A stretch of 64,000 bases of DNA. Source: Xestospongia bergquistia. Lineage: Eukaryota; Porifera; Demospongiae; Haplosclerida; Petrosiidae. The DNA is taken from NCBI GenBank assembly GCA_963965975.1, contig OZ014415.1:4965001-5029000 (forward strand), in the 5' to 3' direction. The notes below the pieces were generated by a model, which did not search any database, was not told the origin of the DNA, and worked only from the letters and a program-made list of their open reading frames with translations. Of the stretch, positions 61,713-64,000 are shown piece by piece. The translations under genes were made by a program, and so were the position numbers. Positions within the stretch are counted from its first letter, which is position 1, and each line of letters starts with the position of its first letter.

Positions 61713-62878
61713 TGTCTTAGACTATTGAGAGAAGTTTATAAAGTAAACTGCTCAGTCTAAAGGAATTTATGGCACTAACTAAATAAACAGCTATTGACAG
61801 TTTAGTACGTTAGTTGGCATTAACGCTCTAAAGTCTTTAAGTTAAAGACTTTAGAGAGTTTAGACTATTGAGAGATTTTTATAAAGTAAACTGCTCAGTT
61901 TATAGGACTTTTTGGCACTAACTAAATAAGCAGCTATTAACAGTTTAGTAAGTTAATTTGCCTTAACGCTCTAAAGTCTTTAAGTTAAAGACTTTAGAAG
62001 GTTTAGACTATTGAGAGACGTTTATAAAGTAAACTGCTCAGTCTAAAGGACTTTATGGCACTAACTAAATAGACAGCTATTAACAGTTTAGTAAGTTAGT
62101 TCGCATTAACGCTCTAAAGTCTTTAAGTTAAAGACTTCAGTAGGTTTAGACTATTGAGAGAAGTTTATAAAGTAAACTGCCCAGTCTAAAGGACTTTATG
62201 GCACTAACTAAATAAACAGCTATTCACAGTTTAGTAAGTTAGTTTGCATTAACGCTCTAAAGTCTTTAAGTTAAAGAGTTTAGAAGGTTTAGACTATTCA
62301 GAGTTTATAAAGTAAACTGCTCAGTCTGAAAGACTTTATGGCACTAACTAAATAAACAGCAAATAAGAGTTTAGCAAGTTAGTTTCCATTAACGCTCTAA
62401 AGTCTTTAAGTTAAAGACATTAGAAGGTTTAGACTATTGAGAGAAGTTTATAAAATAAACTGCTCAGTCTAAAGGACTTTATGGCACTAACTAAATAAAC
62501 AGCTATTAACAGCTTAGTAAGATTGTCTGCATTAACGCTCTAAAGTCTTTAAGTTAAAGACTTTAGAAGGTTTAGACTATTGAGACAAGTTTATAAAGTA
62601 AACTGCTCAGTCTAAAGGACTTGATGGCACTAACTAAATAAAAAGCTATTAACAGTTTAGTAAGTTAGTTTGCATTAACGCTCTAAAGTCTTTAAGTTAA
62701 AGACATTAGAAGGTTTAGACTATTGAGAGAAGTTTATAAAATAAACTGCTCAGTCTAAAGGACTTTATGGCACTAACTAAATAAACAGCTATTAACAGTT
62801 TAGTAAGATGGTCTGCATTAACGCTCTAAAGTCTTTAAGTTAAAGACTTTAGAAGGTTTAGACTATTGAGAGTATATT
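61713..62878. repeat. Satellite segment duplicated at 1,713 bp, copy 2
   Basis: Same monomer order as 60,000-61,165, with single-base changes such as GTCTGAAAGAC for GTCTGAAGGAC and CAGCAAATAAG for CAGCTAATAAG. After the shared end the two copies continue with different monomer types. Confidence 0.75.
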
Positions 62879-64000
62879 ATAAAGTAAACTGCTCAGTCTA
62901 AAGGACTTTATATCACTAATTAAGTGAACAGTTATTAACAGTTTAGTAAGTTAGTTTGCATTGACGCTCTAAAGTCTTTAAGTTAAGGACTTTAGAAGGT
63001 TTAGACTAATCAGAGAATTTCCTAAAGTAAACTGCTCAGTCTAAAGATCTTTATGGCACTAACTAAATAAACAGCTATTAACAGTTTAGTAAGTTAGTTT
63101 GCATTAACGCTCTAAAGTCTTTAAGTTAAAGACTTTAGAAGGTTTAGACTATTGAGAGACGTTTAGAAAGTAAACTGCTCAGTCTAAAGGACTTTATGGC
63201 ACTAACTAAATAAACAGCTATTAACAGTTTAGTAAGTTAGTTTGCATTAACGCTCTAAAGTCTTTAAGTTAAAGACTTTAGAGTGTTTAGACTATTGAGT
63301 GATTTTTATAAAGTAAACTGCTCAGTTTATAGGACTTTTTGGCACTAACTAAATAAGCAGCTATTAACAGTTTAGTAAGTTAGTTTGCATTAACGCTCTA
63401 AAGTCTTTAAGTTAAAGACTTTAGAAGGTTTAGACTGTGGAGAGACGTTTATAAAGTAAACTGCTCAGTCTAAAGGACTCTATCGCGCTAACAAAATAAA
63501 CAGCTGTTAACAGTTTAGTAAGTTTGTTTGCATTAACGCTCTAAAGTCTTTAAGTTAAAGACTTCAGTAGGTTTACACTATTGACAGAAGTTTATAAAGT
63601 AAACTGCTCAGTCTAAGGACTTGATGGCACTAACTAAATAAACAGCTATTAACAGTTTAGTAAGTTAGTTTGCATTAACGCTCTAAAGTCTTTAAGTTAA
63701 AGACTTTAGAAGGTTTAGACTATTGAGAGAAGTTTATAAAGTAAACTGCTCAGTCTAAAAGACTTTATGGCACTAACTAAATAAACAGCTATTAACAGTT
63801 TACTAAGTTAGTTTCCATTTACGCTCTAAAGTCTTTAAGTTAAAGACTTTAGAAGCTTTAGACTATTGAGAGATGTTTATAAAGTAAACTGCTCAGTCTA
63901 AAGGACTTTATGGCACTAACGAAATAAACAGCTATTAACAGTTTAGTAAGTTAGCTTGCATTAACGCTCTAAAGTCTTTAAGTTAAAGACTTTAGAATGT

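Larger units (their letters stand above)
13639..64000. repeat. 143-bp satellite DNA array, ~350 monomers, open at right edge
   Basis: Successive GCATTAACGC words lie 143 bp apart (for example 14071, 14214, 14357), and the pattern continues to the window end, about 50.4 kb. The monomer is about 30% GC. No other sequence interrupts the array and no long open frame exists in it. Many variants occur: a B-type with AGTTTATAGGACTTTTTGGC and AAGCAGC, an 8-bp-deleted type (135 bp), a TTGAGTAAGATTGTCTGC type and a TTATCCCT type. Most monomers look only a few percent different from the consensus. Each monomer contains three dyad symmetries. No CENP-B-box-like 17-mer was seen. A role as pericentromeric or other heterochromatin satellite is inference only. 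Confidence 0.97.

Noticed and set aside
13639-64000. CRISPR-like regularly spaced direct repeats
   Set aside because: The repeats are head-to-tail 143-bp monomers with no unique spacers, in a eukaryotic context.
13639-64000. CENP-B box in the satellite
   Set aside because: I looked for the TTCG....CGGGA pattern in the consensus and common variants and did not find it.

Overview
The window is eukaryotic and AT-rich. The protein-coding traces on the left are cut into short exons by many 42-76 nt introns with GT-AG ends. The transposon relics are piggyBac, hAT-like, a non-LTR-type reverse transcriptase and a rve-like integrase core, of kinds common in sponges, cnidarians and other marine invertebrates. 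My best guess is an early-branching metazoan, perhaps a demosponge; the sequence does not settle this. No bacterial-style operon, RNA gene or CRISPR array was seen.

Layout. 1-240 is a degenerate minisatellite. 1437-2246 is a short hAT-like non-autonomous element with an exact 8-bp target duplication. 2880-3172 is a tandem duplication of about 141 bp. About 3190-9580 on the + strand holds a many-exon gene, or gene relic. It reads first as a ubiquitin-specific protease (USP, C19) domain with recognisable Cys and His boxes, then as a Ulp1/SENP-like (C48) peptidase domain, then as an unrecognised tail. The frame holds across most inferred junctions. There are two or three apparent frameshifts and no clear Ulp1 catalytic Cys, so it may be a decayed copy. 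A 2.85-kb piggyBac element (6332-9181) with exact TTAA ends and inverted termini sits inside this gene; its own transposase is broken and interrupted by a minisatellite. About 10181-11420 is a frameshifted C-terminal relic of a reverse transcriptase. 11459-11690 is ATT-type simple repeat, and 11704-12140 is a degenerate repeat with units of 166 and 190 bp. About 12840-13638 is a broken integrase-core gene that ends at the satellite edge.

From about 13,639 to the right edge (50.4 kb, nearly 80% of the window) everything is one uninterrupted satellite array. The monomer is 143 bp, about 30% GC, roughly 350 copies, with no long open frame. Each monomer contains three consecutive dyad symmetries covering about 114 of its 143 bases. 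The array is a mosaic of local segmental duplications. One is a 2,272-bp block (16 monomers, two carrying an 8-bp deletion) present twice in tandem with no difference noticed. Another is a 1,713-bp shift (12 monomers, one carrying a 3-bp deletion) near the right end. A three-monomer marker cassette recurs seven times at irregular distances.

The parts most worth following are the tri-dyad satellite with its duplication history, and the gene that appears to join a deubiquitinase-type and a SUMO-protease-type domain. No functional link between the left-hand relics and the array is evident, except that the array edge truncates the integrase gene.
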